A stretch of DNA of 64,000 nt from Sphingopyxis sp. LC363. GTDB lineage: Bacteria > Pseudomonadota > Alphaproteobacteria > Sphingomonadales > Sphingomonadaceae. Below the pieces are notes generated by a model. The model was not told the DNA's origin and ran no database searches. It worked only from the letters and a program-made list of their open reading frames with translations. Positions 1 to 8,271 of the stretch are shown here, in pieces (position 1 is the first letter of the stretch; each line of letters starts with the position of its first letter). Position numbers and translations under genes: made by a program. The DNA is taken from positions 62,001 to 126,000 of the forward strand of contig NZ_JNFC01000012.1 of the NCBI RefSeq assembly GCF_000756385.1, written 5' to 3'.

Positions 1-751
1 CGGGAAGGACGACCGCGTCGCGGTCGACGCGCGGTTTGAACGCGGCGACGTCCTGCCGGGCATAGCTGCCGCTCAAGACGATGCCGATTTCGCCGATGCC
101 GGTGTCCCAATTGCTGCCGACCGTCGCCGACAGCCGCGGCAGGGTCGACTTCGACAGGTCGCTGTTTTCCATCTGCGCGCGCGCGGCGATCAGCGGTTCC
201 TTGAGGTCGAGCGGGCGGATCGTCCGCAGGTTGATCGTGCCGCCGACCGACCCCTCGATCGTCTGCGCGGTCGGGACCTTGGTGACTTCGACCGAGGCGA
301 TCAGCGCAGCGGGCAGATCCTCGAAACTGATGCCCGAGCGGCCGGCGCCTGATCCGACGGTCGACACGCCGTTGATTTCGGTGCGGTTGGCGTCGGTACC
401 GCGGATCTGCACCGCATTGCCGACGCCGGCTTGCCGGGTGATCTGGACCCCGGTGACATTCTCCAGCACTTCGGCCAAATTCTGGTCGGGCAGTTTGCCG
501 ATATCTTCGGCTTGGATGACCTCGACGATATTGTCGGAGGTGCGCTTTTCGCCCAGCGCGGTGGCAAGGGAACTGCGGATGCCCGTGACGACAATCGCGT
601 CATCGACCGCCTCATCGGCGGGGGCATCGTCCGACGCCCTATCCTGCGCGAACGCGGGAATGGCGAGCATCGCCAAGGCCGTCGTGCCCAACAAGGTCGC
701 CGCGAAATTCATTCTGCCGCGCGAAACGCGCACGAGGCTGCCCCGAATCAT
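1..751 (-). CDS. TonB-dependent receptor, N-terminal part (runs off the window start)
   Basis: The gene is read on the minus strand from an ATG at 751 and continues past base 1, so only about 250 N-terminal residues are visible. They show a signal peptide ending in AIPAFAQ, the sphingomonad-type pre-plug motif DDAIVVTGIR, and plug-domain hallmarks (EDIGKLPDQNLAEVLENVTGVQI, shown here only by its ends EDIGKLPD and NVTGVQI; IRGTDANRTEING; IEGSVGGTINLRT). This matches the large outer-membrane TBDR family common in Sphingomonadales. The start at 751 is preferred over ATG 712 because it follows a good AGGGAG ribosome site. It is divergent from the alginate lyase operon, which suggests uptake of alginate oligosaccharides; that substrate is inferred from position only. 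Confidence 0.93.
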   Translation of the reverse strand, partial: MIRGSLVRVSRGRMNFAATLLGTTALAMLAIPAFAQDRASDDAPADEAVDDAIVVTGIRSSLATALGEKRTSDNIVEVIQAEDIGKLPDQNLAEVLENVTGVQITRQAGVGNAVQIRGTDANRTEINGVSTVGSGAGRSGISFEDLPAALIASVEVTKVPTAQTIEGSVGGTINLRTIRPLDLKEPLIAARAQMENSDLSKSTLPRLSATVGSNWDTGIGEIGIVLSGSYARQDVAAFKPRVDRDAVVLP

Positions 752-808
752 TCCCACTCTCCCTGTTTGCCTTGTTTGGAGAGAGGCTCTTCCTGTCAGA
801 CCAATATG

Positions 809-840
809 TCAACCCATGATTCATACCATATCTGGGTTGA
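809..840. promoter_or_regulatory. Inverted repeat in the divergent receptor/lyase promoter region
   Basis: TCAACCCA at 809-816 is mirrored by TGGGTTGA at 833-840 with a 16-bp spacer. The symmetry extends outward (CAATATG on the left, TATTG on the right) with a 2-base slip. The element lies between the divergent TBDR start (751) and the PL6 lyase start (899). The spacer contains TCATACCA, which resembles one arm of the GntR-gene palindrome at 12056. It could be an operator for either gene. Function is inferred. Confidence 0.4.
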
Positions 841-898
841 TATTGTCCTACCTCTTGTATAGGCCAATGGCCAAGAATCATAAAAAGGGTGAGGCGCG

Positions 899-3112
899 GT
901 GCAGATAAGGGCGATTCTAACGATAGTGATGTTGGCATCGACGGCGCATCCCGCGTGGGCGCGCGACCTGCTCGTGGCCGATCAGGCGCAATATAAGGCG
1001 GCGGTCAAAAAGGCGCAGCCGGGCGACGCGATTGTCCTCGCCGAAGGCGAGTGGCGCGATTTCCAGATCGTCTTCACCGGCACCGGCACCGCCGCCAAGC
1101 CGATCGCGCTGACCGCTGAGACCAAGGGCAAGGTGCTGATCACCGGCCAGTCGAACCTGCGCATCGGCGGAAAGCATCTTCTCGTTTCGGGTCTCGTCTT
1201 CAAAAATGGCGCGAGCCCGACCCGCGAAGTCATCAGCTTCCGCCGCGATTCCAAAACGCTCGCCACCGACAGCCGAATTACCGAGACTGTCATCGACGGC
1301 TTCAGCAAGGCCGACCGCCGCGCCGAGGATATTTGGGTCGCGCTTTACGGCACCGGCAACCGCGTCGATCATTCGCATTTCGAGGGCAAGACCAACGCCG
1401 GCGTGACGCTCGCGGTGATCCGCCGCGCGGGCGACCCGCTCGATAACGGCCACCGCATCGATCACAATTATTTCGGCCCGCGTCCGCCGCTGGGATCGAA
1501 CGGCGGAGAGACGATCCGCATCGGCACCAGCGAGGAATCGCTGTCCGACAGCCATACGATCGTCGAACGCAACATCTTCGACCGGACGAGTGGCGAGGTC
1601 GAGATCGTCTCTGTCAAGTCGGGCGGCAATATCATCCGCGAAAATCTGGTGCTCGAAGCGCAGGGTGCCTTCGTGCTCCGCCACGGCAACGGCAATCTCG
1701 TCGAGCGCAACATCTTCTTCGGCAAGGGCGTGCCCGACACCGGCGGCGTGCGCGTGATCAACCGCGATCAGATCGTGCGCGACAATTATTTCGAAGGGCT
1801 CGCGGGCAGCTCGTTCAAAAGCGCGATCACCGTGATGAACGGCGTGCCCAATTCGGTGATCAACCGCTATCATCGGGTCGCGAACGCGCGGATCGAGCGC
1901 AACAGCCTCATCGACGTCGCGCGCATCACCCTGGCGGCGGGCGCCGACGCCGAACGTTCGGCGCCGCCCGTGGACAGCAAATTCGAGCGCAATCTGATCG
2001 TCGGCTCCAAGGGTGCGGACCCGTTCCGCGCCGAAGGCGAAATCGGCGGCATCGCCTTCGCGGGCAATGTTCAGACGAAGGTCGCGAAGCCCTTGCCGAG
2101 CGCCGGGGTCGAGCAGCGCGACATGACGCTCGAACGCGCCGCCAATGGCTTGCTCTATCCGACCGAGCCCGCGCTCGCCGCCGTCGGCGCGCCCCGCGAC
2201 CTCGAACCCGTCACCCGCGAAGAGGTCGGCGCGAACTGGTATCGCGGCGATGCTCCGGAGGCGGCGTTCGGCGCCGGCGCCACACGGCCGATCGCGGCGG
2301 GCGCCTCGCTCGCAGAGGCGGTCGCCGATGCGAAGGCCGGCGACACGCTGGCGCTCGCGACGGGCACCTACGACATCGCCGCGCCGCTGACGGTGCAGAG
2401 CCGGCTGACCATCGCAGGTGCCAAGGATGCGAAGCCCGTGCTGCGCGTCGCGTCGAGCCTCGCGCGGATCGCGAGCGGCGGCGGGTTGCGGCTCGAAAAT
2501 CTGGCGGTGGACGCTAGTGCATCGCCCGGCGACGGCGCGCTGATCGCGGTCGGCGCTGGCATCGCCCCCAATTACTGCATCGCGCTCGACCGCGTGTCGG
2601 TGCGCGGCCCGGGCAAGGGCAGCCTCGACGGCATCGTCATGGCGCCCGGCACCTTCGCCGACGATGTGACGATCACGAACAGCGATTTTTCCGCAATGGG
2701 CGTCGTCGTCTCGGGTACCGGCGAGCAGGAACCAAAGGGCTGGTATCCGATGGAACGCCTGACGATCAGCGGCAGCCGCTTCGCGAGCGTCGCGATGGTC
2801 GCCGACCTCTTGCGCAAGGGCAGTGACGAAAGTACCTTCGGCCCCTGGTTTTCGATGACGGGTTCGAGCGTCGCCAATAGCGGTGCGGGCGGCGCGTCGC
2901 TGCGCGTCTCGGGCGCGCAACACACCGACATCGCGCAGAACAGCTTCGCCAAGTCGGACGGCATCGTCGTCATCCATTCGGTCGGCGCGCCCGAAACGCG
3001 CATCGCATCGAACGCCTTCGCCGCGACCCCCGCGCCGCGCATCGAGGAACTGGCGTGGAAAGGCCCGCCGCGCGGGCAGCTGATCGGTAATGTCGTGGAG
3101 GCGCGCCGATGA
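899..3112 (+). CDS. Alginate lyase, polysaccharide lyase family 6 (chondroitinase-B-like)
   Basis: A 737-residue secreted protein with a signal peptide (cleavage near AHPAWA). It is built of repeated beta-helix turns of the N-x-I/F type typical of PL6. The family's catalytic Lys/Arg pair is visible as K240 in SVKSGG and R261 in FVLRHGNGN; their 21-residue spacing equals that of K220/R241 in AlyGC and K250/R271 in chondroitinase B. The Ca-site region NGGETIRIGTS is also present. The C-terminal half (from about residue 460) is a second beta-helix, as in two-domain PL6 enzymes. By family it cleaves alginate (often polyM or polyMG) by beta-elimination. The GTG start follows AAGGGTGAGG. It overlaps the next gene by 4 bases and opens the alginate operon. 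Confidence 0.92.
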   Translation: MQIRAILTIVMLASTAHPAWARDLLVADQAQYKAAVKKAQPGDAIVLAEGEWRDFQIVFTGTGTAAKPIALTAETKGKVLITGQSNLRIGGKHLLVSGLVFKNGASPTREVISFRRDSKTLATDSRITETVIDGFSKADRRAEDIWVALYGTGNRVDHSHFEGKTNAGVTLAVIRRAGDPLDNGHRIDHNYFGPRPPLGSNGGETIRIGTSEESLSDSHTIVERNIFDRTSGEVEIVSVKSGGNIIRENLVLEAQGAFVLRHGNGNLVERNIFFGKGVPDTGGVRVINRDQIVRDNYFEGLAGSSFKSAITVMNGVPNSVINRYHRVANARIERNSLIDVARITLAAGADAERSAPPVDSKFERNLIVGSKGADPFRAEGEIGGIAFAGNVQTKVAKPLPSAGVEQRDMTLERAANGLLYPTEPALAAVGAPRDLEPVTREEVGANWYRGDAPEAAFGAGATRPIAAGASLAEAVADAKAGDTLALATGTYDIAAPLTVQSRLTIAGAKDAKPVLRVASSLARIASGGGLRLENLAVDASASPGDGALIAVGAGIAPNYCIALDRVSVRGPGKGSLDGIVMAPGTFADDVTITNSDFSAMGVVVSGTGEQEPKGWYPMERLTISGSRFASVAMVADLLRKGSDESTFGPWFSMTGSSVANSGAGGASLRVSGAQHTDIAQNSFAKSDGIVVIHSVGAPETRIASNAFAATPAPRIEELAWKGPPRGQLIGNVVEARR

Positions 3113-5271
3113 CCCGCACCCTCGCGCTCCTGCTCGCCGCCGCGACGCTGCCGGCGGTCCCCGCCGCCGCGCAGACCCCGCCCGCCGCTTCGGCACAGGC
3201 TTTCGCACCGCTCTTTGCGGCCGAGGTCGAACGCGCGCGGCGCGACGTCGATGCGTCGATCAAGGCGGGCATCAACGTTCCGGTGCCGAAGGATCCCGGC
3301 GGCGGCTTCACCCACGAGCAGCACAAGCGCAATTACCGCATCATTTTCGAGGGCGGCCAGCTCTTTCGCCTGACCGGCGAGGCGCGCTACCGCGACCATG
3401 TTCGCGATCTTTTACTCGCTTATGCCGACCTCTATCCGGGGCTCGGGCCGCATCCCGCGGCGTCGAACCAGGTGCCGGGACGCCTCTTCTGGCAGAGCCT
3501 CAACGACAGCGTCTTCCTCGTGAACGCGGTGCAGGGCTATGCTCAGATCCGCGAGGCGCTCTCCGCCGACGAGCGCAAGCGGATCGACGACAATGTGATC
3601 CGCCCGATGGCGCGCTTCCTGTCGGACGAGTCGCCCGAGGTCATCAACCGCATCCACAATCACGCGACCTGGGCCGCGGCCGGCGTCGGCCTGTCGGGCT
3701 ATCTGCTCGGCGACCGCGACCTCGTCGACAAGGCGCTGCTCGGGCTTGACAAGAGCGGCAAGGCAGGATTCCTCCGCCAGCTCGATCTGCTCTTTTCGCC
3801 CGACGGCTATTATGCCGAAGGGCCCTATTATCAACGCTATGCGTTGCAACCCTTTGTCGTCTTCGCGGCAGCGATCGCGGCGAATGATCCCGACCGCAAG
3901 ATTTTCGAATATCGGGGCGGCATCGTCCTGAAAGCGATCCGCACCGCGATCGACCTGACGCACGATGGCTTTTTCCTCCCGATCAACGACGCGATGCCCG
4001 ACAAGAGCCTGCGCACCGAGGAACTCTACCACGCCGTTGCCATCGCCTATGGCGCCACCAAGGATCCGGCCTTCCTGTCGATCGCCGACTGGCAGGGCCG
4101 CACCGTGCTGACCCCGGCGGGGCAGGCGATGGCCGCCGATCTTGCGGCGGGCAAGGCGAAGCCCTGGCCCTTCGCCTCGCGGCTGCTGTCCGACGGCCCC
4201 GACGGCAAGGGCGGCGCGCTCGTGCTGCTGCGGACCAAGAGTGATCCCGCCGGCCCGCTGCTCGTTGCCAAGAATACGGTGCAAGGCATGGGGCACGGCC
4301 ATTTCGACCGGCTCGGCTGGCTCTATTATGACGAGACCGGCGCGGTCGTGACCGACTATGGCGCCGCGCGCTTCCTCAATGTCGAGGCGAAGCGCGGCGG
4401 GCGCTATCTCCCCGAAAACGACAGCTGGGCGAGCGCGACGATCGCGCACAACACGCTTGTCGTCGATGAGCAAAGCCACTTCGCAGGCGACTGGAAAGCT
4501 GGAGAAAAATCCGGAACGCGCCAGCTCGCCGCATCGCTCGAAGGCCCCACCCGCTACACGATCGGCGAAATCGACAGCGCATACAAGGATGTCGCAATCC
4601 GCCGCGCGCTGCTGCTGATCGAGGTCGACGGCCTCGCCAATCCTCTGACGCTCGATATCCTCCACGGAACTGGCAGCGGCAGGCATGTCTATGACCTGCC
4701 GCTGCATTTTTCGGGGCATATCATCGACAGCGACATCGCGTTCGACCGCAATCTCGCCGAGCGGCCGGTGCTGGGGAAGGCGAACGGCTATCAGCACCTG
4801 TGGGTCGACGGGACGGGAACCAAGGCGGGCAAGGCGCGGCTGACATGGATGCAGGGCAGCCGCTTCTATAGCTATCATATGCTGCCGCCCGCGGGCGCAA
4901 GCTTCATCCTCGCCGAAAGCGGCGCGAACGATCCCGAGTTCAACCTGCGCCGCGAACCCGCGCTGATTCAGCGCGTCGACGGCGCCGCGGACGCGACCTT
5001 CGTCAGCCTGCTCGAACCGCACGGCGCCTACGACGCCGCGGCCGAGACGGTCGTCGCGAGCAGCGCGCGTGTCGCGGCGCTTGAGCATCGCAAGGAAAAG
5101 GGCGTCGATCTCGTCCTCGTCACTCTCGTCGACGGCCGCCGCATCGCTATCGCGGTCGCCGACGACGTTGCCGCCAATGCGAAGCACAGCCTCGCCATAG
5201 GCGAACAAACCCTCGCTTGGACCGGCCCCGTCGGCCGCCTCGACCTCGCCAAGACCGGAGCGAAGAAATGA
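3109..5271 (+). CDS. Oligoalginate lyase, polysaccharide lyase family 17
   Basis: A 720-residue secreted protein with a signal peptide ending AAAQ, an alpha/alpha-toroid domain (about 30-330) and a heparinase II/III-like beta-sheet domain (about 370-650). The catalytic set seen in Alg17C is conserved with the right spacing: N184-H185 in RIHNHATW and Y241 in EGPYYQRY, 57 residues apart as in the reference pair N201/Y258. A second-domain His region GMGHGHFDRLGW also fits. Family members are exolytic and release unsaturated monouronate, which opens to DEH. The ATG overlaps the PL6 stop (ATGA), so the two lyases are probably translationally coupled: PL6 acts first and PL17 finishes. Confidence 0.93.
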   Translation: MTRTLALLLAAATLPAVPAAAQTPPAASAQAFAPLFAAEVERARRDVDASIKAGINVPVPKDPGGGFTHEQHKRNYRIIFEGGQLFRLTGEARYRDHVRDLLLAYADLYPGLGPHPAASNQVPGRLFWQSLNDSVFLVNAVQGYAQIREALSADERKRIDDNVIRPMARFLSDESPEVINRIHNHATWAAAGVGLSGYLLGDRDLVDKALLGLDKSGKAGFLRQLDLLFSPDGYYAEGPYYQRYALQPFVVFAAAIAANDPDRKIFEYRGGIVLKAIRTAIDLTHDGFFLPINDAMPDKSLRTEELYHAVAIAYGATKDPAFLSIADWQGRTVLTPAGQAMAADLAAGKAKPWPFASRLLSDGPDGKGGALVLLRTKSDPAGPLLVAKNTVQGMGHGHFDRLGWLYYDETGAVVTDYGAARFLNVEAKRGGRYLPENDSWASATIAHNTLVVDEQSHFAGDWKAGEKSGTRQLAASLEGPTRYTIGEIDSAYKDVAIRRALLLIEVDGLANPLTLDILHGTGSGRHVYDLPLHFSGHIIDSDIAFDRNLAERPVLGKANGYQHLWVDGTGTKAGKARLTWMQGSRFYSYHMLPPAGASFILAESGANDPEFNLRREPALIQRVDGAADATFVSLLEPHGAYDAAAETVVASSARVAALEHRKEKGVDLVLVTLVDGRRIAIAVADDVAANAKHSLAIGEQTLAWTGPVGRLDLAKTGAKK

Positions 5272-6551
5272 GCAATATCAAGGGCCGCTTCCGCTGGTGC
5301 GTCATCGCGCTGATCGCGCTCGCAACCGTCATCAATTACATCGACCGCAACGCGCTCGCCGTGATGTGGCCCGAGGTGTCGAAGGACATCGGCGCCACCA
5401 AGGAAGATTACGCGCTGCTCGTGACGATCTTCATGATCTTCTACGCCTTCGGCCAGTCGCTGTTCGGGCGCATCTTCGACGCGATCGGCACGCGGATGGG
5501 TTTCACCCTTTCGATCGTCATCTGGTCGCTGTCGATCGCCGCCCACGCCCTCGTGCGCTCGATGACGCTGCTCATGGTCCTGCGCGCCACATTGGGAGTC
5601 AGCGAGGCGGGTAACTGGCCCGGCGCCGCAAAAGCGAACGCGCTGTGGTTCCCGTCGCGCGAACGCGCGCTGGCGCAGGGCATCTTCAATGCCGGCGCCT
5701 CGCTCGGCGGCATCATCTCGGCGCCGCTGATCGCCTTGCTCTTCGTCCAGTTCGGCTGGCACGGCACCTTCCTGCTCATCGGCGTGCTCGGCTTCATCTG
5801 GCTCGTGCCCTGGCTCTGGTTCTACAAGGCCGATCCCGACAAGCATCCGGGGCTCAGCGAAGAAGAGCGGCAATATATCCTGACCGGCCGTACCGAGGCG
5901 GGCCGCGACGACGGCCGGCGCGTGCCGCTCGGCGAACTGCTCCGCTATCGCCAGAGCTGGGGCGTCATCCTGTCGCGCTTCTTCCTCGACCCCGTCTGGT
6001 GGCTCTTCGTGTCGTGGCTACCGATCTATCTCGCCGAAACCTTCGGCTTCGACGTCAAGCAGATCGGCCTCTTCGCCTGGGTGCCCTTCGTCGGCGCGAT
6101 GCTCGGCAGCCTGTTCGGCGGCTGGTTCGCAGGAAGGATCATCACCGGCGGCGGCGGCGTGCACAAGGCGCGCACGCTCAGCATCGCGATCGGCTGCGCG
6201 ATCATGCTCCCCGCGCTGCTCTTCACCATCGGCGCGAGCGATCCCTTGACCGCGGTGCTGCTCATCGCGTGCATCCTCTTCGGTTTCCAGATGGCGATCG
6301 GCAACATCCAGACGCTGCCGAGCGACTATTTCGGCGGCGGCGCGGTCGGCAGCCTCGCGGGGATCAGCGGCACCGCGGCGGTCGCGGGCACGCTGATCAC
6401 GACCTGGCTCGTGCCGGTACTCACCAAGACGAGCTACGCGCCGATCTTCGCGCTCTCCGCGGCGATCGTCCCGATCTCATTCCTGTGTTTCTGGCTGGTC
6501 GGCGGTCGCGTCGAACCGGTCGCCACCCAACCCACCCACAATCAAGAATAA
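5268..6551 (+). CDS. MFS transporter, hexuronate/anion:cation symporter type
   Basis: A 427-residue inner-membrane protein with about 12 predicted hydrophobic segments. The N-terminal signature INYIDRNALAV and the motif VSEAGNWPGAAKA are typical of the ExuT/DgoT-like anion:cation symporters. The start at 5268 overlaps the PL17 stop by 4 bases (ATGA). An upstream in-frame codon at 5217 has no comparable ribosome site and would lie deep inside the lyase. Placed between an exolytic alginate lyase and a DEH-type reductase, it most likely brings DEH or unsaturated uronate into the cytoplasm; the substrate is inferred. Confidence 0.9.
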   Translation: MSNIKGRFRWCVIALIALATVINYIDRNALAVMWPEVSKDIGATKEDYALLVTIFMIFYAFGQSLFGRIFDAIGTRMGFTLSIVIWSLSIAAHALVRSMTLLMVLRATLGVSEAGNWPGAAKANALWFPSRERALAQGIFNAGASLGGIISAPLIALLFVQFGWHGTFLLIGVLGFIWLVPWLWFYKADPDKHPGLSEEERQYILTGRTEAGRDDGRRVPLGELLRYRQSWGVILSRFFLDPVWWLFVSWLPIYLAETFGFDVKQIGLFAWVPFVGAMLGSLFGGWFAGRIITGGGGVHKARTLSIAIGCAIMLPALLFTIGASDPLTAVLLIACILFGFQMAIGNIQTLPSDYFGGGAVGSLAGISGTAAVAGTLITTWLVPVLTKTSYAPIFALSAAIVPISFLCFWLVGGRVEPVATQPTHNQE

Positions 6552-6564
6552 GGAAATGCACCAC

Positions 6565-7317
6565 ATGACTCTCCAGGGCAAAACCGCGCTCGTCACCGGC
6601 GGCGGCCGCGACATCGGCCGCTCGGTCTCGATCGCGCTCGCGCGCGCCGGGGTGCGCGTCGCGATCAACTATAACAGCGGCCGCGAAGCCGCCGAGGAAA
6701 CGCTCCGGACGATCAAGGACGCGGGGGGTGACGCCTTTCTGATTCAGGCCGATGTCACCGACAGCAACGCCGTCCGGGCGATGCTCGACGAGGTCGGCGC
6801 CCGCTTCAGCGGCCGGCTCGATATCCTCGTCAACCTCGCGGGCGGCATGGTCGCGCGCAAGACGCTGAGCGAGATGGACGAGGATTTCTTCGATCATGTC
6901 ATGACGCTCAACCTCAAATCGGCCTTCCTCGTCCTCCAGGCGTCGCAGCCCTTCCTTGGCGAAGGCTCGGCGGTGGTAAACGTCTCGTCGCTTGCCGGCC
7001 GCGACGGTGGCGGCCCCGGCGCGTCGGTCTATGCGACCGCGAAAGGCGCGCTGATGACCTACACGCGTTCGATGGCGAAGGAACTCGGCCCGCAGGGCAT
7101 CCGCGTCAACGCCGTCTGCCCCGGCCTGATCGGCACCAGCTTCCACGACATCTTCTCGAAGCCCGAGGGGCGCGCCGCGACCGCGAACAACACCCCGCTC
7201 CGCCGCGAAGGCCATCCCGACGAGGTCGCCGACACGATCGTCTATCTCGCGTCGCCCGCGGCGAGCTTCCTCGCGGGCGTCTGCCTCGACATCAACGGCG
7301 GGCTGGCCTTCTCGTGA
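6565..7317 (+). CDS. SDR oxidoreductase, probable DEH (4-deoxy-L-erythro-5-hexoseulose uronate) reductase
   Basis: A 250-residue classical short-chain dehydrogenase. Visible motifs are the Rossmann TGGGRDIGRS, NLAGG (NNAG-like), the catalytic Ser in NVSSLAGRD and Tyr-x-x-x-Lys in YATAKGA, and a PG motif in VCPGLIG. SDRs of this kind reduce DEH to 2-keto-3-deoxygluconate with NAD(P)H in alginate degraders such as Sphingomonas sp. A1. Location after the uronate transporter and the presence of a downstream KDG kinase support that role. ATG 6565 is chosen because AAGGA lies 10 bases upstream; ATG 6556 would be too close to it. Cofactor preference cannot be read here. Confidence 0.85.
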   Translation: MTLQGKTALVTGGGRDIGRSVSIALARAGVRVAINYNSGREAAEETLRTIKDAGGDAFLIQADVTDSNAVRAMLDEVGARFSGRLDILVNLAGGMVARKTLSEMDEDFFDHVMTLNLKSAFLVLQASQPFLGEGSAVVNVSSLAGRDGGGPGASVYATAKGALMTYTRSMAKELGPQGIRVNAVCPGLIGTSFHDIFSKPEGRAATANNTPLRREGHPDEVADTIVYLASPAASFLAGVCLDINGGLAFS

Positions 7318-8156
7318 TGCGCCGGCTTCTCGCAACCGCGGCCTGCCTCCTGATCGCGAGCGGCGCACAGGCTCAAACCCGTGAGCGCACCGACGCGCCG
7401 CCGCTCGAGCCATACAAGATCATCCTCGTCGGCGACTCCACGATGGCGCCGCACAGCGGCTGGGGCGGGGCGTTTTGCGCGCACCATGTCAAATCGTCGG
7501 TCGCGTGCCTCAACACCGGGCGTGGCGGGCGTTCGACGCGCAGCTACCGACAGGAAGGCAGCTGGGACATCGCGCTCGCCGAGGCGAAGGTGCCGGGCTA
7601 TCGCGGCACCTGGGTGCTGATCCAGTTCGCGCACAACGACCAGTCGTCGAAGTCCGAGCGCTGGACCGACGAGACGACCGAATTTCCCGCCAACCTTCGC
7701 CGCTTCGTCGAAGAGGTGCGGGCGGCGGGCGCCACCCCGGTGCTCGTCACCCCGCTGACGCGCCGCGAGTTCAAGGACGGCAAGCTGAAGAACACGCTCG
7801 CGAGCTGGTCGGACCAGATTCGCGGCGTCGCCAAGGCGATGGACGTGCCGCTCGTCGACCTCAATGCGCTCAGCGCGGCACAGGCGCAGGAGATGGGCGC
7901 CGAGACGGCGACCAAGCTCGCGCAGGAACCGCCGACGGCCGAAGAACTCGTCGCCGCGAAAGCGGGAACGACGCTGGCCGCGCGCCCGGCGCCGCCTCCG
8001 CCCCCGCCGATCGCCGGCGACGGTGCGCGCGGGCAGGTGACGCGCAAGTTCGACTATACGCACCTCGGCAATGTCGGCGCCGAAGTCACCGCCAAGCTGG
8101 TGACGCAGGCGCTTGCCCGTGCCGTGCCGGACCTTCGGAGCCAGCTCGTCCGCTGA
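7317..8156 (+). CDS. Secreted SGNH esterase, rhamnogalacturonan-acetylesterase-like
   Basis: A 279-residue exported protein (signal peptide ending ASGAQAQ). The SGNH blocks are present: GDSTMAP (nucleophile Ser), NTGRGGRS (Gly), FAHNDQS (Asn) and DYTHLGN (Asp/His), as in the CE12 rhamnogalacturonan acetylesterase group. It starts within the SDR stop codon (TGATG) and so belongs to the alginate operon. A Pro-rich stretch near residue 225 separates the core from the last block. Because bacterial alginate is O-acetylated on mannuronate, the context suggests removal of acetyl groups so the lyases can proceed. This substrate is an inference; the family also includes pectin acetylesterases. Confidence 0.85.
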   Translation: MRRLLATAACLLIASGAQAQTRERTDAPPLEPYKIILVGDSTMAPHSGWGGAFCAHHVKSSVACLNTGRGGRSTRSYRQEGSWDIALAEAKVPGYRGTWVLIQFAHNDQSSKSERWTDETTEFPANLRRFVEEVRAAGATPVLVTPLTRREFKDGKLKNTLASWSDQIRGVAKAMDVPLVDLNALSAAQAQEMGAETATKLAQEPPTAEELVAAKAGTTLAARPAPPPPPPIAGDGARGQVTRKFDYTHLGNVGAEVTAKLVTQALARAVPDLRSQLVR

Positions 8157-8163
8157 CGAATAG

Positions 8164-8198
8164 TGTATGGCAAAATGGACTAACCAATCGTCCATACA
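8164..8198. promoter_or_regulatory. Inverted repeat upstream of the second TonB receptor
   Basis: TGTATGG at 8164-8170 and CCATACA at 8192-8198 form an inverted repeat, with a nested TGGAC/GTCCA pair (8176-8180, 8190-8194). It sits in the 115-base gap before the TBDR at 8272. The half-site core GTATG is shared with the palindrome before the GntR gene (12056-12075), so this may be an operator of the same regulator. The link rests on similarity of short motifs only. Confidence 0.45.
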
Positions 8199-8271
8199 CA
8201 ATGGTTGACAATCATGCTGCAATGTTCGACAGCATTGGTCAGAACAGAATCGATTTCTTGGGAGAGACGAA

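Noticed and set aside
917-3208. Long open frame antisense to the PL6 lyase
   Set aside because: Arg-rich shadow of a high-GC gene with no recognisable motif or ribosome site; the PL6 catalytic spacing on the other strand is decisive.
8205-8233. TTGACA at 8205-8210 as a sigma-70 promoter for the receptor
   Set aside because: No acceptable -10 hexamer at 16-18 bases; the match to -35 alone is not enough.
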